A DNA stretch of 64,000 nt from Bordetella sp. FB-8 (GCF_000382185.1 NZ_KB907784.1:3426633-3490632); one strand, 5' to 3'; positions 46,194 to 56,811 are shown, counted from the stretch's first letter. Notes: a model not told the origin generated them from the sequence alone. A program made the numbers and translations.

Positions 46194-47603
46194 TCACCAA
46201 GCGATGATCTTGCCCGGATTAAGGATATTGTTGGGATCGAAGGCATGCTTGAGGCTACGCATCAGCGCCAGCGCGGCCTCGCCATGCTCCTCCAGCATGA
46301 ACTGCATCTTGTGCAGGCCTACGCCATGCTCGCCCGTGCAGGTCCCGTCAGCCGCGATAGCTCGGCGCACCAGGCTGTGGTTGATGACCTCGGACTCCCG
46401 CCATTCCTGCTCGCTGTCGGGGTCGAGCATCATCAGCACATGGAAATTGCCATCGCCCACATGCCCCAGGATGATGGAGGGGAAGCTGGCGCGCGCCAGG
46501 TCGTCGGCCGTCTCGCGCACGCAGTCGGCCAGGCGCGAAATGGGTACGCACACGTCGGTGGTGCTGGCGCGGCAGCCCGGGCGCAGCTGCACGCCCGCGA
46601 AGTAGGCGTTGTGACGCGCCGTCCACAGCCGGCTGCGATCTTCCGGGCGTTCGGCCCATTCGAAATCCTGCCCGCCATTCTCCGCCGTGATCTCCTGCAC
46701 CGTCTGAGCCTGCTCCTGCACCCCAGCGGGACTACCGTGAAACTCGAACACCAACATGGGCGTCTCGCGCAGCGTGAGCTTGCTGTGCAGGTTGACTGCA
46801 CGCACCGCGGCGGCGTCCATGAACTCCACGCGCGCGATCGGCACGCCCATCTGAATGATTTCAATCACGCTCTTGACCGCGGCATCCAGCGTGGGAAAGT
46901 TGCATACGGCCGCCGACACGGCCTCCGGTTGAGGATACAGCCGCACGGTTACCTCGGTGATGATGCCCAGCGTGCCTTCACTGCCCACAAAAATGCGCGT
47001 CAGGTCGTAGCCGGCGGAGGACTTGCGCGCCCGGCCCGCGGTCTTCACGATACGGCCGTCGGCCGTAACCACGGTTAGCGACATCACGTTCTCACGCATG
47101 GTGCCGTAGCGCACGGCGTTGGTACCCGATGCGCGCGTGGCCGACATGCCACCCAGGCTCGCGTCGGCGCCCGGATCGATCGGAAAAAACAGACCCGTGG
47201 AGCGGATTTCGTCGTTGAGCTGCTTACGCGTCACGCCCGCCTGCACCGTTGCCGTCAGGTCCTCGGCATTGACGGCCAGCACCCGGTTCATCTGCGACAG
47301 ATCCAGGCTGATGCCGCCCTGTACGGCCAGCAGATGGCCTTCGAGCGAGGAACCGACGCCATAGGGAATGAGCGGGACGCGATGTGCGTTGCACAGCCTG
47401 GCCACCTCGGCGACCTCTTCGGTGCTGTGTGCGAAGACCACGGCTTCCGGCGGCACAGGCATATAGGGCGACTCATCCTTGCCGTGGTGCTCGCGCACCG
47501 CCGCCGCGACGGAAAACCGTTCGCCGAAACGGGCACGCAAGGCCTCCAGACAGGCTGGGGCAATGGGACGGCGCAAGGTCTCGGGATGATGGGGAGCATT
47601 CAT
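46194..47603 (-). CDS. FAD-linked D-lactate/2-hydroxyacid dehydrogenase
   Basis: The 469-residue VAO-fold flavoprotein has IPYGVGSSLEGHLLAVQGG in the FAD domain (near residue 88), DASLGGMSATRASGTNAVRYG and VGSEGTLGIITEVTVRL. The C-terminal domain holds ILGHVGDGNFHVLMM and TGEHGVGLHKMQF. The GVGSSLEGH variant is that of mitochondrial-type D-lactate dehydrogenases (LDHD/Dld). It lies 84 bases upstream of glcD in the same direction and may be co-transcribed with glcDEF. Confidence 0.86.
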   Translation of the reverse strand: MNAPHHPETLRRPIAPACLEALRARFGERFSVAAAVREHHGKDESPYMPVPPEAVVFAHSTEEVAEVARLCNAHRVPLIPYGVGSSLEGHLLAVQGGISLDLSQMNRVLAVNAEDLTATVQAGVTRKQLNDEIRSTGLFFPIDPGADASLGGMSATRASGTNAVRYGTMRENVMSLTVVTADGRIVKTAGRARKSSAGYDLTRIFVGSEGTLGIITEVTVRLYPQPEAVSAAVCNFPTLDAAVKSVIEIIQMGVPIARVEFMDAAAVRAVNLHSKLTLRETPMLVFEFHGSPAGVQEQAQTVQEITAENGGQDFEWAERPEDRSRLWTARHNAYFAGVQLRPGCRASTTDVCVPISRLADCVRETADDLARASFPSIILGHVGDGNFHVLMMLDPDSEQEWRESEVINHSLVRRAIAADGTCTGEHGVGLHKMQFMLEEHGEAALALMRSLKHAFDPNNILNPGKIIAW

Positions 47604-47659
47604 GATGGGCAGGTGTCTCTATTTGTTCTGAATCATGGTTCGCACTACGCCTGTGCATC

Positions 47660-48095
47660 TTAACCCCGCCCCGCGGCAAGGCGGCAACTGCCCAAGGCCC
47701 TGACCTGCATGGCCCGTATCCGCGCCACGGCGGGGGCATCGCTCAGCGTGGCCTCGTAGATCGCCCCCAGGTCGCGGGGCAGCAGGGTGCGCGATGCGCC
47801 GTCCAGATAAACCATGCGGCCGGACGGATAAAACCGCGCCGACAGATCGCGGCGCACGCCCGGGTCTTGCAAAGGCAAGCGCTGCAGGTCGATCATGACC
47901 AAGTAAAAAAGTGTCGCAAAATCGTAATAGACATTGCCCGACAGCAGCTTCAGATCGATGTTCAGCGCCATCACTGCTGCCGGGTCGCCGGCGATATAGC
48001 GCGTAATCCGGCCCTGCGCGTCGACGACGGCTGTGCATCCGTGGGGCCGATGTGATGGAAACCCCAGGTGGTCAAAATTCCTGGTCGTTCAGGCC
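47660..48095 (-). pseudogene. Unrecognised remnant open frame
   Basis: A frame readable from about 48095 to the stop at 47660 has coding character: AVVDAQGRITRYIAGDPAAV, VYYDFATLFYLVMIDLQRLP and SARFYPSGRMVYLDGASRTL. There is no convincing start at its upstream edge; the first ATG is at 47974. The upstream flank is degenerate. The product family is not recognised. It may be a truncated gene, or a short real one starting at 47971-47974 (about 103 residues). Confidence 0.4.
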
Positions 48096-48296
48096 GGTAA
48101 ACGACCCGGCGCAGGTGTAATGCAGTTCTTCATTCAGGTATACCTTTCACATCGCCATGTAAACGCCCGTCACCGCTGTCATGGTCGGATCGTTGCCGCC
48201 CGACTTGGGGTCGAGCCGTCCGGCTATGCCCGATTCAATACCGGTCACGCGATCATTACAGGCGCCCAGCGCCAGGCCGCGCTAGCGCAACAGCAT
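48072..48296 (-). pseudogene. Degenerate small lipoprotein-like frame
   Basis: From ATG 48296 the frame reads MLLR, a TAG (48282-48284), then RGLALGACNDRVTG with a lipobox-like LALGAC, GIAGRLDPKSGGNDPTMTAV, a TGA (48147-48149), and KVYLNEELHYTCAGSFTGLN to a final stop at 48072. Two in-frame stops interrupt what looks like a 70-residue lipoprotein. The 862-bp interval 47604-48465 thus holds decayed material and no intact gene that can be supported. Confidence 0.35.
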
Positions 48297-48465
48297 ATTA
48301 CGGAACAAGGCCCTCCCTGATGCCAAACGCGTGCCGTCAATGAAATGGACAGACATTTCGGCGGTAGCGAAATCCCTCGGGAAAAATGACTGACATTGTG
48401 TCTTTATGCAGGCAGAAGTAAACCAGGCGCGATTTTGCGCGCCCGATATCTGCCGACCGGGCCGC

Positions 48466-49542
48466 TCACTTACCAGCGACCACTCCCACCGCCAGGCGAC
48501 GCGCGCGCACGGCATCGGCCAAGCGCTGCAGCACCTCGCGGGTGCGGTCCCAGTCGATGCAGCCGTCGGTTACGCTCTGGCCGTATACCAGCGGCTGACC
48601 CGACACGTGGTCCTGCCGTCCGGCGACCAGATGGCTTTCGATCATCACGCCTGCGATGCGGCTTTCGCCATGCTCCATCTGCTGCGCCACATCGTCCATG
48701 ACCAGCGGCTGGTTCTGGGGATTCTTGCTGCTGTTGGCGTGGCTGGCATCGATCATGATGCGCTGGGCCAGGCCGGACTTGGCCATTTCCTGGCAGGCGG
48801 CCTCGACGCTGGCGGCATCGTAATTGGGCGTTTTTCCGCCGCGCAGAATCACATGGCAGTCCTCATTGCCTGCGGTCGAGACAATGGCGGAATGCCCCCC
48901 CTTGGTCACGGACAGGAAATGATGCGGCTGCGAAGCGGCCTTGATGGCATCGACGGCGATTTTCACGTTACCGTCGGTGCCATTCTTGAATCCGACCGGG
49001 CATGACAGTCCCGACGCCAGTTCGCGGTGTACCTGGCTCTCGGTGGTACGCGCGCCGATCGCCCCCCAGGACACCAGATCGGCAATGTATTGCGGCGTGA
49101 TCATATCCAGGTATTCGCAGCCGGCTGGCAGGCCCAGGCTGTTGATCTGCAAAAGCAGCTCGCGTGCCACCCGCACGCCTTTGTTGATATTGAAACTGCC
49201 GTCCAGGTCGGGATCGTTGATCAGGCCCTTCCAGCCCACCGTGGTGCGCGGCTTCTCGAAATACACGCGCATCACGATCTCCAGCTCCGGAGCCAGGCGG
49301 TCGCGCTCGGCCTTGAGCCGGCCGGCGTATTCCAGCGCGGCCTTGGTGTCGTGGATGGAGCAAGGGCCGACGACCACGATAAGACGGTCGTCCATGCCGT
49401 GCAGGATGCGATGCAAGGCGCGCCGCGCCTCGTACACCGTGGCGGAAACCTCGGGCGTAGCCGCAAACTCTCGCATCACATGCGCGGGCGGATTGAGCTC
49501 CTTGATTTCACGGATACGAAGGTCATCGGTATTGTGCGACAC
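48466..49542 (-). CDS. aroG: 3-deoxy-7-phosphoheptulonate synthase (DAHP synthase, class I)
   Basis: The enzyme condenses phosphoenolpyruvate and erythrose 4-phosphate, the first step of aromatic amino acid synthesis. The 358-residue AroFGH-type protein has VVVGPCSIHDTKAALEYA (catalytic Cys near residue 60), the metal and PEP residues in EKPRTTVGWKGLIND, GCEYLDMITPQYIADL, and the GGHSAIVSTAGNEDCH segment. The N-terminal extension that carries feedback-inhibitor sites is present (DLRIREIKELNPP). A Phe/Tyr-rich leader peptide and an attenuator lie upstream. Confidence 0.95.
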   Translation of the reverse strand: MSHNTDDLRIREIKELNPPAHVMREFAATPEVSATVYEARRALHRILHGMDDRLIVVVGPCSIHDTKAALEYAGRLKAERDRLAPELEIVMRVYFEKPRTTVGWKGLINDPDLDGSFNINKGVRVARELLLQINSLGLPAGCEYLDMITPQYIADLVSWGAIGARTTESQVHRELASGLSCPVGFKNGTDGNVKIAVDAIKAASQPHHFLSVTKGGHSAIVSTAGNEDCHVILRGGKTPNYDAASVEAACQEMAKSGLAQRIMIDASHANSSKNPQNQPLVMDDVAQQMEHGESRIAGVMIESHLVAGRQDHVSGQPLVYGQSVTDGCIDWDRTREVLQRLADAVRARRLAVGVVAGK

Positions 49543-49605
49543 GGGTTTGCTCCAAGAATGTGTGTGCGGATTGGGGCTGGGCTTGACCGCCAGCCTGCCG
49601 GCGGC

Positions 49606-49638
49606 AATAAAAAAGCCGCCAGGTTCGCTGGCGGCTTT
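49606..49638 (-). terminator. Attenuator terminator in the aroG leader
   Basis: Read on the minus strand, AAAGCCGCCAG and CTGGCGGCTTT form a perfect 11-bp stem around a CGAAC loop, followed by six T and then ATT. It lies 19 bases after the leader-peptide stop and 64 bases before the aroG start. Its 5' arm includes CCGCCAGCG, which is exactly complementary to CGCTGGCGG in the leader coding region (49680-49688), so an antiterminator hairpin is available. Confidence 0.88.
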
Positions 49639-49656
49639 GGGGAATTCTTGCTGTTT

Positions 49657-49737
49657 TCAGCTTGAACGCGACCCTTCCTCCGCCAGCGGCTTCAGAAAAT
49701 AAAAGTAAAAATAAAAGGCGGGGATCGCGAATTTCAT
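49657..49737 (-). CDS. Phe/Tyr-rich leader peptide of aroG
   Basis: This 26-residue open frame begins MKFAIPAFYFYFYFLKP and has seven consecutive aromatic codons (positions 8-14, TTT TAT TTT TAC TTT TAT TTT), with another Phe at position 3. The run is followed by Pro-Leu-Ala-Glu codons that contain the antiterminator segment CGCTGGCGG, and the peptide stops 19 bases before the terminator stem. The design is that of pheL or trpL: stalling for want of charged tRNA-Phe or tRNA-Tyr would free that segment to pair with the terminator's 5' arm. Confidence 0.85.
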   Translation of the reverse strand: MKFAIPAFYFYFYFLKPLAEEGSRSS

Positions 49738-49744
49738 GTGAACG

Positions 49745-49774
49745 ACTCTAGCACATAAATTCCTGGCCTGACAA
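49745..49774 (-). promoter_or_regulatory. Candidate sigma-70 promoter of the aroG leader transcript
   Basis: On the minus strand TTGTCA (49774-49769) and TAGAGT (49750-49745) are separated by 18 bases. They lie in the 45-bp gap between the chemoreceptor stop and the leader start, so a transcript would begin just before or at the leader peptide's ribosome-binding region. Both hexamers are imperfect. Confidence 0.4.
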
Positions 49775-49782
49775 ATCGCGCT

Positions 49783-51585
49783 TTAGTCGAGCTTGAATTG
49801 GCCCACAGCCTGGGCCAGGCTCAGCGCCTGGTCGCGCAGCGCCACCGTCGCAGCCGTCGATTGCTCCACCAGTGCTGCGTTCTGCTGCACCATTTCGTCG
49901 AGCTGGCTCACGGCGCGGTTCACTTCCTGGATGCCGCGCGTCTGCTCTCCCGCCGCGCTCGTGACCTCGGAGATTATGGTCGTGACGTTGCCCACGTTCT
50001 GCACGATTTCGTTCATCGTCTCGCCCGCGCGGCGCACCTGCTGCGAACCCGAGGTAACGCTGGTCACCGTCGATTCGATCAGATCCTTGATTTCCTTGGC
50101 TGCCTGGGCGCTGCGCTGCGCAAGGTTGCGCACCTCGCCCGCCACCACGGCGAAACCGCGTCCTTGCTCGCCCGCGCGCGCCGCCTCCACGGCGGCATTC
50201 AGCGCAAGAATGTTGGTCTGGAACGCAATACCGTCGATCACGCCGATGATGTCCGCGATCTTGACCGATGCCCCCTCAATCTCGGCCATGGTACTCACCA
50301 CGTCGCCGATGACAGCGCCGCCGCGCGAGGCCACCTGCGAGGCCGCTGCCGCAGTCGTGTCGGCCTGTTGCGCCGCATTGGCCGACTGCGCCACCGTCGC
50401 CGTGATCTGCTCCATCGACGCCGCCGTCTGCTCCAGGCTTGCCGCCGCCGATTCGGTGCGGCTGGACAGATCCACGTTGCCTGCGGCGATCTCGTCGCTC
50501 GCGTTACGCACGGACTCGCTCGCGACGCGGATCTGGCGCATCACATTGCGCAGCTTGGTCATGAAAGCGTTGAACGAGCGCGCGATCTGAGCAACCTCAT
50601 CGCCCCCCTCGTCGGGCAGACGTCGCGTCAGGTCGCCTTCGCCCGCGCTGATGTCGTCCATGGCATTGCGCACCCGCGAAAGACGCTTGAACGAGACAGC
50701 CGTCGCCGTCGCCACGATCACTGCAGCTGCGATCACGATCACAACAAGCGTGATCAGCGAAGTCGTCAGCAAAGAGCGCATGCCCGCCGTCGCATCGGCC
50801 TGATCGAAGGCGACGATCACGTGCCAGTCAGTACCCGTTATGGGTTTGGCGCTCATCAGCTTGATCTTGCCGTCCACTTTGACCGGCACCGGCTGCTTGG
50901 ATGTGTACAGCGAGGCGAGACGGTCGCCGGTCAACTCGGGCGCCAGCGCCGAGATCGGCTTGAGCGTGAGCTTGGCATCCGGGTGCGCGACGATCTTGCC
51001 GCTGTTGTCGACCAACATGCCAAAGCTGGCCGGCGTAGGGTGGACCGAGCGCACATTGGCAATCACGCTATCCATCGTGACATCACCTCCGATCACGGCC
51101 TTCGCTAAGTTGCCTTGCATCACCGGTACGGCAAAGGACACCACCAGCTTGCCAGTACCCGCATCGACATAGGGCGGTGTAACGATCACCTTGCCCGCTT
51201 GGATGGCTTGTTTGTACCAGGGCCGCACGGTCGGGTTGTAGCCTGCCGGAATACCGGTGGCATCGGTGAACTTCGCAGTCCCGTTGGCGTAGCCGATATA
51301 GACGTTGCTGAAGCCGCCCGCCGCCGCGACTTGCTTGAACATTGGCAGCGGATCGGCCGCATTCGCCCCTACGTCCTGCAGCGACGAGATCATCTGCTCG
51401 TGTATGCCGATCCAGTCGTCGATACCTTCGGCGTGGCTTTCGGCCACGGCCTGGAGCGTGTCGTTTACCGAATCACTGTTGTGCAGATTCGCGACGTAAT
51501 AGTTCAGCGCGGTATTGGCGCCAAGGGCAATCACGACGATGGCAACTGCCAGCGCGACAATGCGTGCACGTATGGTGGAGAACAT
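49783..51585 (-). CDS. Methyl-accepting chemotaxis protein with double-Cache sensor
   Basis: This 600-residue inner-membrane chemoreceptor has a first membrane helix at residues 8-30, a large periplasmic dCache domain (about 35-275; [20 protein letters not shown] is the usual ligand-pocket segment), a second helix (about 282-305), HAMP, and a signalling domain with the tip [20 protein letters not shown]. It ends VGQFKLD with no CheR pentapeptide. dCache receptors often sense amino acids or carboxylates. ATG 51585 begins MFSTIRARI. No other chemotaxis gene adjoins it. Confidence 0.93.
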   Translation of the reverse strand: MFSTIRARIVALAVAIVVIALGANTALNYYVANLHNSDSVNDTLQAVAESHAEGIDDWIGIHEQMISSLQDVGANAADPLPMFKQVAAAGGFSNVYIGYANGTAKFTDATGIPAGYNPTVRPWYKQAIQAGKVIVTPPYVDAGTGKLVVSFAVPVMQGNLAKAVIGGDVTMDSVIANVRSVHPTPASFGMLVDNSGKIVAHPDAKLTLKPISALAPELTGDRLASLYTSKQPVPVKVDGKIKLMSAKPITGTDWHVIVAFDQADATAGMRSLLTTSLITLVVIVIAAAVIVATATAVSFKRLSRVRNAMDDISAGEGDLTRRLPDEGGDEVAQIARSFNAFMTKLRNVMRQIRVASESVRNASDEIAAGNVDLSSRTESAAASLEQTAASMEQITATVAQSANAAQQADTTAAAASQVASRGGAVIGDVVSTMAEIEGASVKIADIIGVIDGIAFQTNILALNAAVEAARAGEQGRGFAVVAGEVRNLAQRSAQAAKEIKDLIESTVTSVTSGSQQVRRAGETMNEIVQNVGNVTTIISEVTSAAGEQTRGIQEVNRAVSQLDEMVQQNAALVEQSTAATVALRDQALSLAQAVGQFKLD

Positions 51586-51762
51586 GATGAGCGCCCTGGG
51601 TAAAAAATGAAGCCGTTGTTCGGGGAACGCGATTTCTTCAGAGCCCACCCGTATTTAGGATGGTGACTATAAGATACCCAAGGTAACACCATTATTACAA
51701 CCAGGAAACAGCCCCTCCCTAGGGGCCTTATCCTTGCTCGCACAGCAAAAAGACGACCTCGC

Positions 51763-53223
51763 TCAGGCCGTTCCGCCGACGGTCAGGCCGTCCATGCGCA
51801 CGGTAGGCATGCCCACGCCGACAGGCACGCTCTGGCCCTCCTTGCCGCAGGTGCCCACCCCCGAGTCCAGTTTCATGTCATTGCCGATCAGGCTCACACG
51901 ATTCATGGCGTCGGGACCGTTGCCGATCAGGGTGGCACCCTTGACCGGATAGGTAATCTTGCCGTTCTCTATCATGTAGGCTTCAGAAGCCGAAAACACG
52001 AACTTGCCGCTGGTGATGTCCACCTGGCCGCCGCCGAAATTCGCAGCATAAAGACCGCGTTTGACCGAGGCGATGATCTCTTCGGGGGGCGTCGCGCCGG
52101 CCAGCATGTAAGTATTGGTCATGCGCGGCATGGGCAGATGCGCGAAGGATTCGCGGCGGCCGTTGCCGGTAGCGCGCATTTTCATCAAGCGTGCGTTCAG
52201 CGTGTCCTGCATATAGCCGCGCAGGATGCCGTCCTCGATCAACACGGTGTGCTGGGTGGCATTGCCTTCGTCGTCGACATTGAGCGAGCCGCGGCGGCCG
52301 GCGAGCGTGCCGTCGTCGACCACGGTAACGCCCTTGGAAGCCACACGTTCGCCTATGCGGCCGGAAAACACGCTGGAACCCTTGCGGTTGAAATCGCCTT
52401 CCAGGCCGTGGCCCACGGCTTCGTGCAGCAGGATTCCGGGCCAACCCGAACCCAGCACCACCGTCATCTCGCCCGCCGGCGCAGGCCGCGCCTCCAAGTT
52501 GACCATGGCTTCATGCACGGCGCGATTCACGTATTCGCGCAGCACTTCATCGGTGAACATTTCAAGGCCTACACGTCCGCCCCCGCCTCCATGGCCCATT
52601 TCGCGCCGGCCGTCGCGTTCGGCAATCACGGTCAACGACAAGCGCACCAGCGGCCTCACATCCGCGGCCAGCCGACCGTCGCTGCCTGCCACCAGCACCA
52701 CGTCGTACTCGGCGCCCAGGCCCGCCATGACCTGGATCACATGCGGATCGGCCGCGCGGGCCATGCGCTCAATGCGCTCGAGCAGGGCGACTTTCTCCGG
52801 CGCGCTCAGTGTGGCCAAGGGATCGATACTGGCGTAAAGACTGCGGGAATCATCGGGGGGCACCTGGGCCGACACCTTGACCTTGCCCGCGCCGCGCCGC
52901 GCAATGCCGCGCACGGTATGGGCCGCCGACAGCAGTGCTTGCGGCGACAGGCTGTCGGAGTAGGCAAAAGCGGTCTTCTCCCCGCTGATGGCACGCACGC
53001 CCACGCCCTGTCCGATCGAAAAGCTGCCGGTCTTGACGATGCCCTCTTCCAGGCTCCAACCCTCGCTGCGGGTGTACTGGAAATACAGGTCGGCGTAGTC
53101 GACCTTGTGCGCAAAGATCTCCCCCAGCGCCTGAGCGAGGTTGGCCTCGGTCAGACCCCAAGGGTCGAGCAGCAGGGATTTGGCGGTGGCCAGGGAGTGA
53201 ATCGCGGGATCGATGAGTTTCAT
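51763..53223 (-). CDS. tldD: Metalloprotease TldD
   Basis: TldD, with TldE (PmbA), forms a heterodimeric zinc protease that processes unfolded peptides such as microcin precursors and CcdA. The 486-residue protein has the metal motif [13 protein letters not shown] (near residue 262), with the third ligand Cys expected in [12 protein letters not shown] near the C-terminus. The partner gene is not in the window. ATG 53223 is used. Confidence 0.95.
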   Translation of the reverse strand: MKLIDPAIHSLATAKSLLLDPWGLTEANLAQALGEIFAHKVDYADLYFQYTRSEGWSLEEGIVKTGSFSIGQGVGVRAISGEKTAFAYSDSLSPQALLSAAHTVRGIARRGAGKVKVSAQVPPDDSRSLYASIDPLATLSAPEKVALLERIERMARAADPHVIQVMAGLGAEYDVVLVAGSDGRLAADVRPLVRLSLTVIAERDGRREMGHGGGGGRVGLEMFTDEVLREYVNRAVHEAMVNLEARPAPAGEMTVVLGSGWPGILLHEAVGHGLEGDFNRKGSSVFSGRIGERVASKGVTVVDDGTLAGRRGSLNVDDEGNATQHTVLIEDGILRGYMQDTLNARLMKMRATGNGRRESFAHLPMPRMTNTYMLAGATPPEEIIASVKRGLYAANFGGGQVDITSGKFVFSASEAYMIENGKITYPVKGATLIGNGPDAMNRVSLIGNDMKLDSGVGTCGKEGQSVPVGVGMPTVRMDGLTVGGTA

Positions 53224-53440
53224 TCTTACGGTGTACAAAAGTGACGGGCATCCAGCCGCTATGGTACTGCCGATCCGGTTGCGCCGATCACCCCTTGCAA
53301 TCGCGATATCGTCCGATATTTAAAATATCGCCCGAGAAATAGTCCCGCAAATAAAATAAATAGTATTATCCCGCCACCGAGGCCGCTGAAATTTCATTTC
53401 AAAATCAGAGTTCATGGCCCGCAGACCAACCGAGAAATAT

Positions 53441-53806
53441 ATGCCCCGAGTCTCCTACGCCAGCCAGCAGGCGAAAATCGAAAAGGAAATCTCCAAACTG
53501 CAAAAGCAGGCGGCCGCGCTGCATGACAGGCGCCGCAAGCCTGTCATTGCATCCATCGTCAAATCCATGCGCGAATACGGCATCACTCCGGACGATGTCG
53601 CGGCAGCCTACGGTTCGGCCAAATCCGGCCGCGGCGGCAAGCGCAAGGTCGCCGCCGGCCCTAACGGCGCCGCCAAGCGCGCCGTGGCACCCAAGTATCG
53701 CCATCCCCAGACTGGCGAAACCTGGAGCGGCCGCGGCAAGGCCCCCCGCTGGCTGGTGGCCGCCGAAACCGCCGGCGCAGCGCGCGACAGCTTTCTGATC
53801 GCCTGA
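53441..53806 (+). CDS. H-NS family nucleoid-associated protein
   Basis: The 121-residue protein has an N-terminal coiled-coil oligomerisation region (about residues 5-50: QQAKIEKEISKLQKQAAALH), a basic linker rich in Gly, Lys and Ala, and the C-terminal DNA-binding motif YRHPQTGETWSGRGKAPRWL typical of betaproteobacterial H-NS (BpH3-like). It silences AT-rich DNA. ATG 53441 gives the usual family start; an in-frame ATG at 53414 would add nine residues. The AT-rich upstream region (about 53310-53410) could be its own target. Confidence 0.88.
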   Translation: MPRVSYASQQAKIEKEISKLQKQAAALHDRRRKPVIASIVKSMREYGITPDDVAAAYGSAKSGRGGKRKVAAGPNGAAKRAVAPKYRHPQTGETWSGRGKAPRWLVAAETAGAARDSFLIA

Positions 53807-53828
53807 TTCCGATTAGCCGGCCGATGGC

Positions 53829-53860
53829 ATGGCGCGCCTCGGGCGCGCCATTTTCATTTT
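53829..53860 (+). terminator. Rho-independent terminator of the H-NS gene
   Basis: ATGGCGCGCC and GGCGCGCCAT form a perfect 10-bp stem around a 3-base loop (TCG), followed by TTTCATTTT. It starts 23 bases after the stop codon. The remaining 229 bases to pepN are AT-rich and contain no gene. Confidence 0.85.
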
Positions 53861-54089
53861 GCTTGCCCTCATATGGGCATTATCTTTTTCAAGGCCGGTG
53901 CATCTGCACGTCAAATAAAAATAAAACCTGGAAGCCTTGATGCAATTAATTCATTTCATAACGTTTTGCGATATTTCGAATACTGCCGATTCCTGCCGGC
54001 CGCCCTCTCATCGCGATGCGCAACCCGAATATCCGAACCCCGGCCCACTACAATAGCCCCATCTCATCGCCGCAAAGAAACAACTCCCC

Positions 54090-56801
54090 ATGCGCACCGA
54101 TACGCCCGTCACCGTCTACCGCAAGGATTACCAACCCTATCCTTACGGCATCCCACAGGTTTCTCTGACCTTCGATCTCGAGCCCGATGCCACCACCGTG
54201 CATTGCGCCATGCAGATCGACCGCCGGCAGGACATCCCGGCCGATACGCCCCTGGAACTGAACGGCGAAGCGCTGGAACTGCTTTCCCTGCACGTTGACG
54301 GCCAGCCTTGGCCGGCGGGCCTCTACACGGTTTCCGAGCACAGCCTGGTCATCCGCGGACTGCCCGCACAGTCCAGGATCGAAACCGTAAGCCGCTGCAA
54401 TCCCGCGGCCAACTCCACGCTCATGGGCCTTTACGTCTCCGGCAATAATTTCTTCACACAATGCGAAGCCGAGGGCTTTCGCCGCATCACCTGGTTCGCC
54501 GACCGCCCCGACGTCATGTCGCGCTACCGCGTCCTGCTTCGCGCTGGTGCCGACTATCCGGTACTGCTATCCAACGGCAACCTGATCGCCGAGCGCGAAC
54601 TGCCCGACGGCCGCCGCGAAGCCGAATGGGAAGATCCCTTTCCCAAGCCCTGCTATCTTTTCGCCCTGGTCGCCGGCAAGCTCACCCTGCGCGAAACCCG
54701 TGCCAGAACGCGCTCCGGACGCGAAGTACTGCTGCAGGTCTACAGCGATCCGGGTTCGGAATCGCGCACCGAATGGGCGCTGCAATCTCTGGTGCACGCC
54801 GTACACTGGGACGAAACCCGCTTCGGCCTGGAACTGGATCTGGACCGCTTCATGGTGGTCGCCGTGCGCGACTTCAATATGGGCGCCATGGAGAACAAAG
54901 GCCTGAATATCTTCAACGCGGCCTATGTGCTCGCCGATGCCGACACGGCCACCGACGCCAACTATGAGGGCATCGAATCGGTCGTCGGCCACGAATATTT
55001 CCACAACTGGACGGGCAACCGCGTCACCTGCCGCGACTGGTTCCAACTAAGCTTGAAGGAAGGCCTCACTGTCTTTCGCGACCAGGAATTCTCCGCCGAC
55101 ATGATGGAGCGCTCGCTTGCGCCGGCAGCGGCGGCAAGCGCCCGCGCGGTCAAGCGCATCGACGATGTGGCTACCCTGCGCGCCGCGCAATTCCCCGAAG
55201 ACGCGGGTCCCATGGCCCACCCCATCCGCCCCGAAAGCTATCAAGAGATCGGCAATTTCTACACCGCCACGGTGTACGAAAAAGGCGCCGAAGTCATCCG
55301 CATGCAACACACGCTGCTGGGCGAAACAGGATTTCGCGCCGGCATGGACGAATACTTCCGCCGCCACGATGGCCAGGCCGTGACCTGCGACGACTTCGTC
55401 GCTGCCATGGAGTCGGTCTATGTTGAACGGCACCCCGGCCGCGATCTGCGGCAGTTCCGCAATTGGTACAGCCAGGCCGGCACGCCGCGCGTAAGCGTGG
55501 CGCTGGGCTACGACCCGGCCGCGCACCGTTGCACCCTGACGCTGACGCAAAGCTGCCCGCCGGTGGGCGTGGAGCGCCGCCCCGGCCAACCGGCCAAGCA
55601 ACCCTTCCACATTCCTTTTGCCGTCGGCCTCATCGACCGCGCCGGCAAGGCCATGCCGCTCACATTGGACGGAAAATCCGCCGCCGGCACCGTGCTGCTG
55701 GAACTGACCGAAGTGCGCCAGCAATGGGTATTCGAAGACATTCCTTCGGCACCAGTGCCTTCGCTCCTGCGTGGCTTCTCGGCGCCGGTCATCGTCGACT
55801 ATGCCTGGACGGACCAAGAGCTGGCTCTGCTCTCGGCCCACGACACCGACGCCTTCGCCCGCTGGGAAGCCGGCCAGGAACTGGCCACGCGGCAGATTCT
55901 GATGCTGGCCCGCCAGCATCAGTCGGGCCGACCCCTGAGCGTGGCCGACGCCTTCATCGACGCCTGGCGCGCTCAGCTGACCGACCCCGACCTGGATGCC
56001 GCCTACCGTGCCCGCACCCTGCTGCTACCATCGGAGAAAACCCTGGCCGAGCGCATGGATCTCATGGATCCGCCGGCACTGGCCGCCGCGCGCGACCATC
56101 TGCGCGCCGAACTGGGCCGGAGCCTAGCCCCGCAGTGGCGAGCCGCCTTCGATTCCAATCAGACCCCGGGGACCTATAGCCCGGCGCCCGGTCCGGCCGG
56201 CATGCGCGCCTTGAAAAATCTGGCTCTGGCCCACCTGATGGCTGCCAAGGTCGAAGGCGCCCAGGCCCTGGCCGAACAGCAGTACGCGCAGGCCGGCAAC
56301 ATGACCGACAGCATGGCTGCGCTCTCGAGCCTTATCAACTACGGAGAAGGCCCGGCCCCGGCTCAAGCGTTGGCGGCTTTTTACGACCGCTGGCAGGACA
56401 ACCCCCTCGTCGTCGATAAATGGTTCACCCTGCAGGCCACCGCGCGCTCCACCGATGTGGCCGCCGTGCGCCTGCTCATGCAGCACCAGGCCTTCACGTT
56501 GCGCAATCCCAACCGCGCCCGTGCGCTGGTGTTCCAGTTCTGCCTGAACAATGCCCGCGGCATGCATGCGGCCAGCGGCCAGGGCTACGCCTACTGGGCC
56601 GACCAGGTCATTGCCCTGGATGGAATGAACCCCGAAATAGCCGCCCGCCTAGCCCGTGCGCTGGACAGCTGGGCGCGCTTCGTACCCACGCTTCGCGGCC
56701 GCATGCAGGAGGCGCTCGAACGCGTCGCCGGCCATCCCGGTCTATCGCGCAACGTGCTGGAAATCGTTTCGAAAGCTTTGGAATTTGCCCCACAGGCATA
56801 G
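54090..56801 (+). CDS. pepN: Aminopeptidase N
   Basis: PepN is a cytosolic M1-family zinc aminopeptidase that removes N-terminal residues from peptides. The 903-residue protein has the expected E. coli-type length, the exopeptidase motif [12 protein letters not shown] (near residue 268), the zinc site [11 protein letters not shown] with the downstream Glu in [14 protein letters not shown], and the long C-terminal helical domain. It starts at ATG 54090 in the canonical manner. fbp follows 10 bases after its stop, so the two may be co-transcribed. Confidence 0.96.
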   Translation: MRTDTPVTVYRKDYQPYPYGIPQVSLTFDLEPDATTVHCAMQIDRRQDIPADTPLELNGEALELLSLHVDGQPWPAGLYTVSEHSLVIRGLPAQSRIETVSRCNPAANSTLMGLYVSGNNFFTQCEAEGFRRITWFADRPDVMSRYRVLLRAGADYPVLLSNGNLIAERELPDGRREAEWEDPFPKPCYLFALVAGKLTLRETRARTRSGREVLLQVYSDPGSESRTEWALQSLVHAVHWDETRFGLELDLDRFMVVAVRDFNMGAMENKGLNIFNAAYVLADADTATDANYEGIESVVGHEYFHNWTGNRVTCRDWFQLSLKEGLTVFRDQEFSADMMERSLAPAAAASARAVKRIDDVATLRAAQFPEDAGPMAHPIRPESYQEIGNFYTATVYEKGAEVIRMQHTLLGETGFRAGMDEYFRRHDGQAVTCDDFVAAMESVYVERHPGRDLRQFRNWYSQAGTPRVSVALGYDPAAHRCTLTLTQSCPPVGVERRPGQPAKQPFHIPFAVGLIDRAGKAMPLTLDGKSAAGTVLLELTEVRQQWVFEDIPSAPVPSLLRGFSAPVIVDYAWTDQELALLSAHDTDAFARWEAGQELATRQILMLARQHQSGRPLSVADAFIDAWRAQLTDPDLDAAYRARTLLLPSEKTLAERMDLMDPPALAAARDHLRAELGRSLAPQWRAAFDSNQTPGTYSPAPGPAGMRALKNLALAHLMAAKVEGAQALAEQQYAQAGNMTDSMAALSSLINYGEGPAPAQALAAFYDRWQDNPLVVDKWFTLQATARSTDVAAVRLLMQHQAFTLRNPNRARALVFQFCLNNARGMHAASGQGYAYWADQVIALDGMNPEIAARLARALDSWARFVPTLRGRMQEALERVAGHPGLSRNVLEIVSKALEFAPQA

Positions 56802-56811
56802 GAATCCGCTC

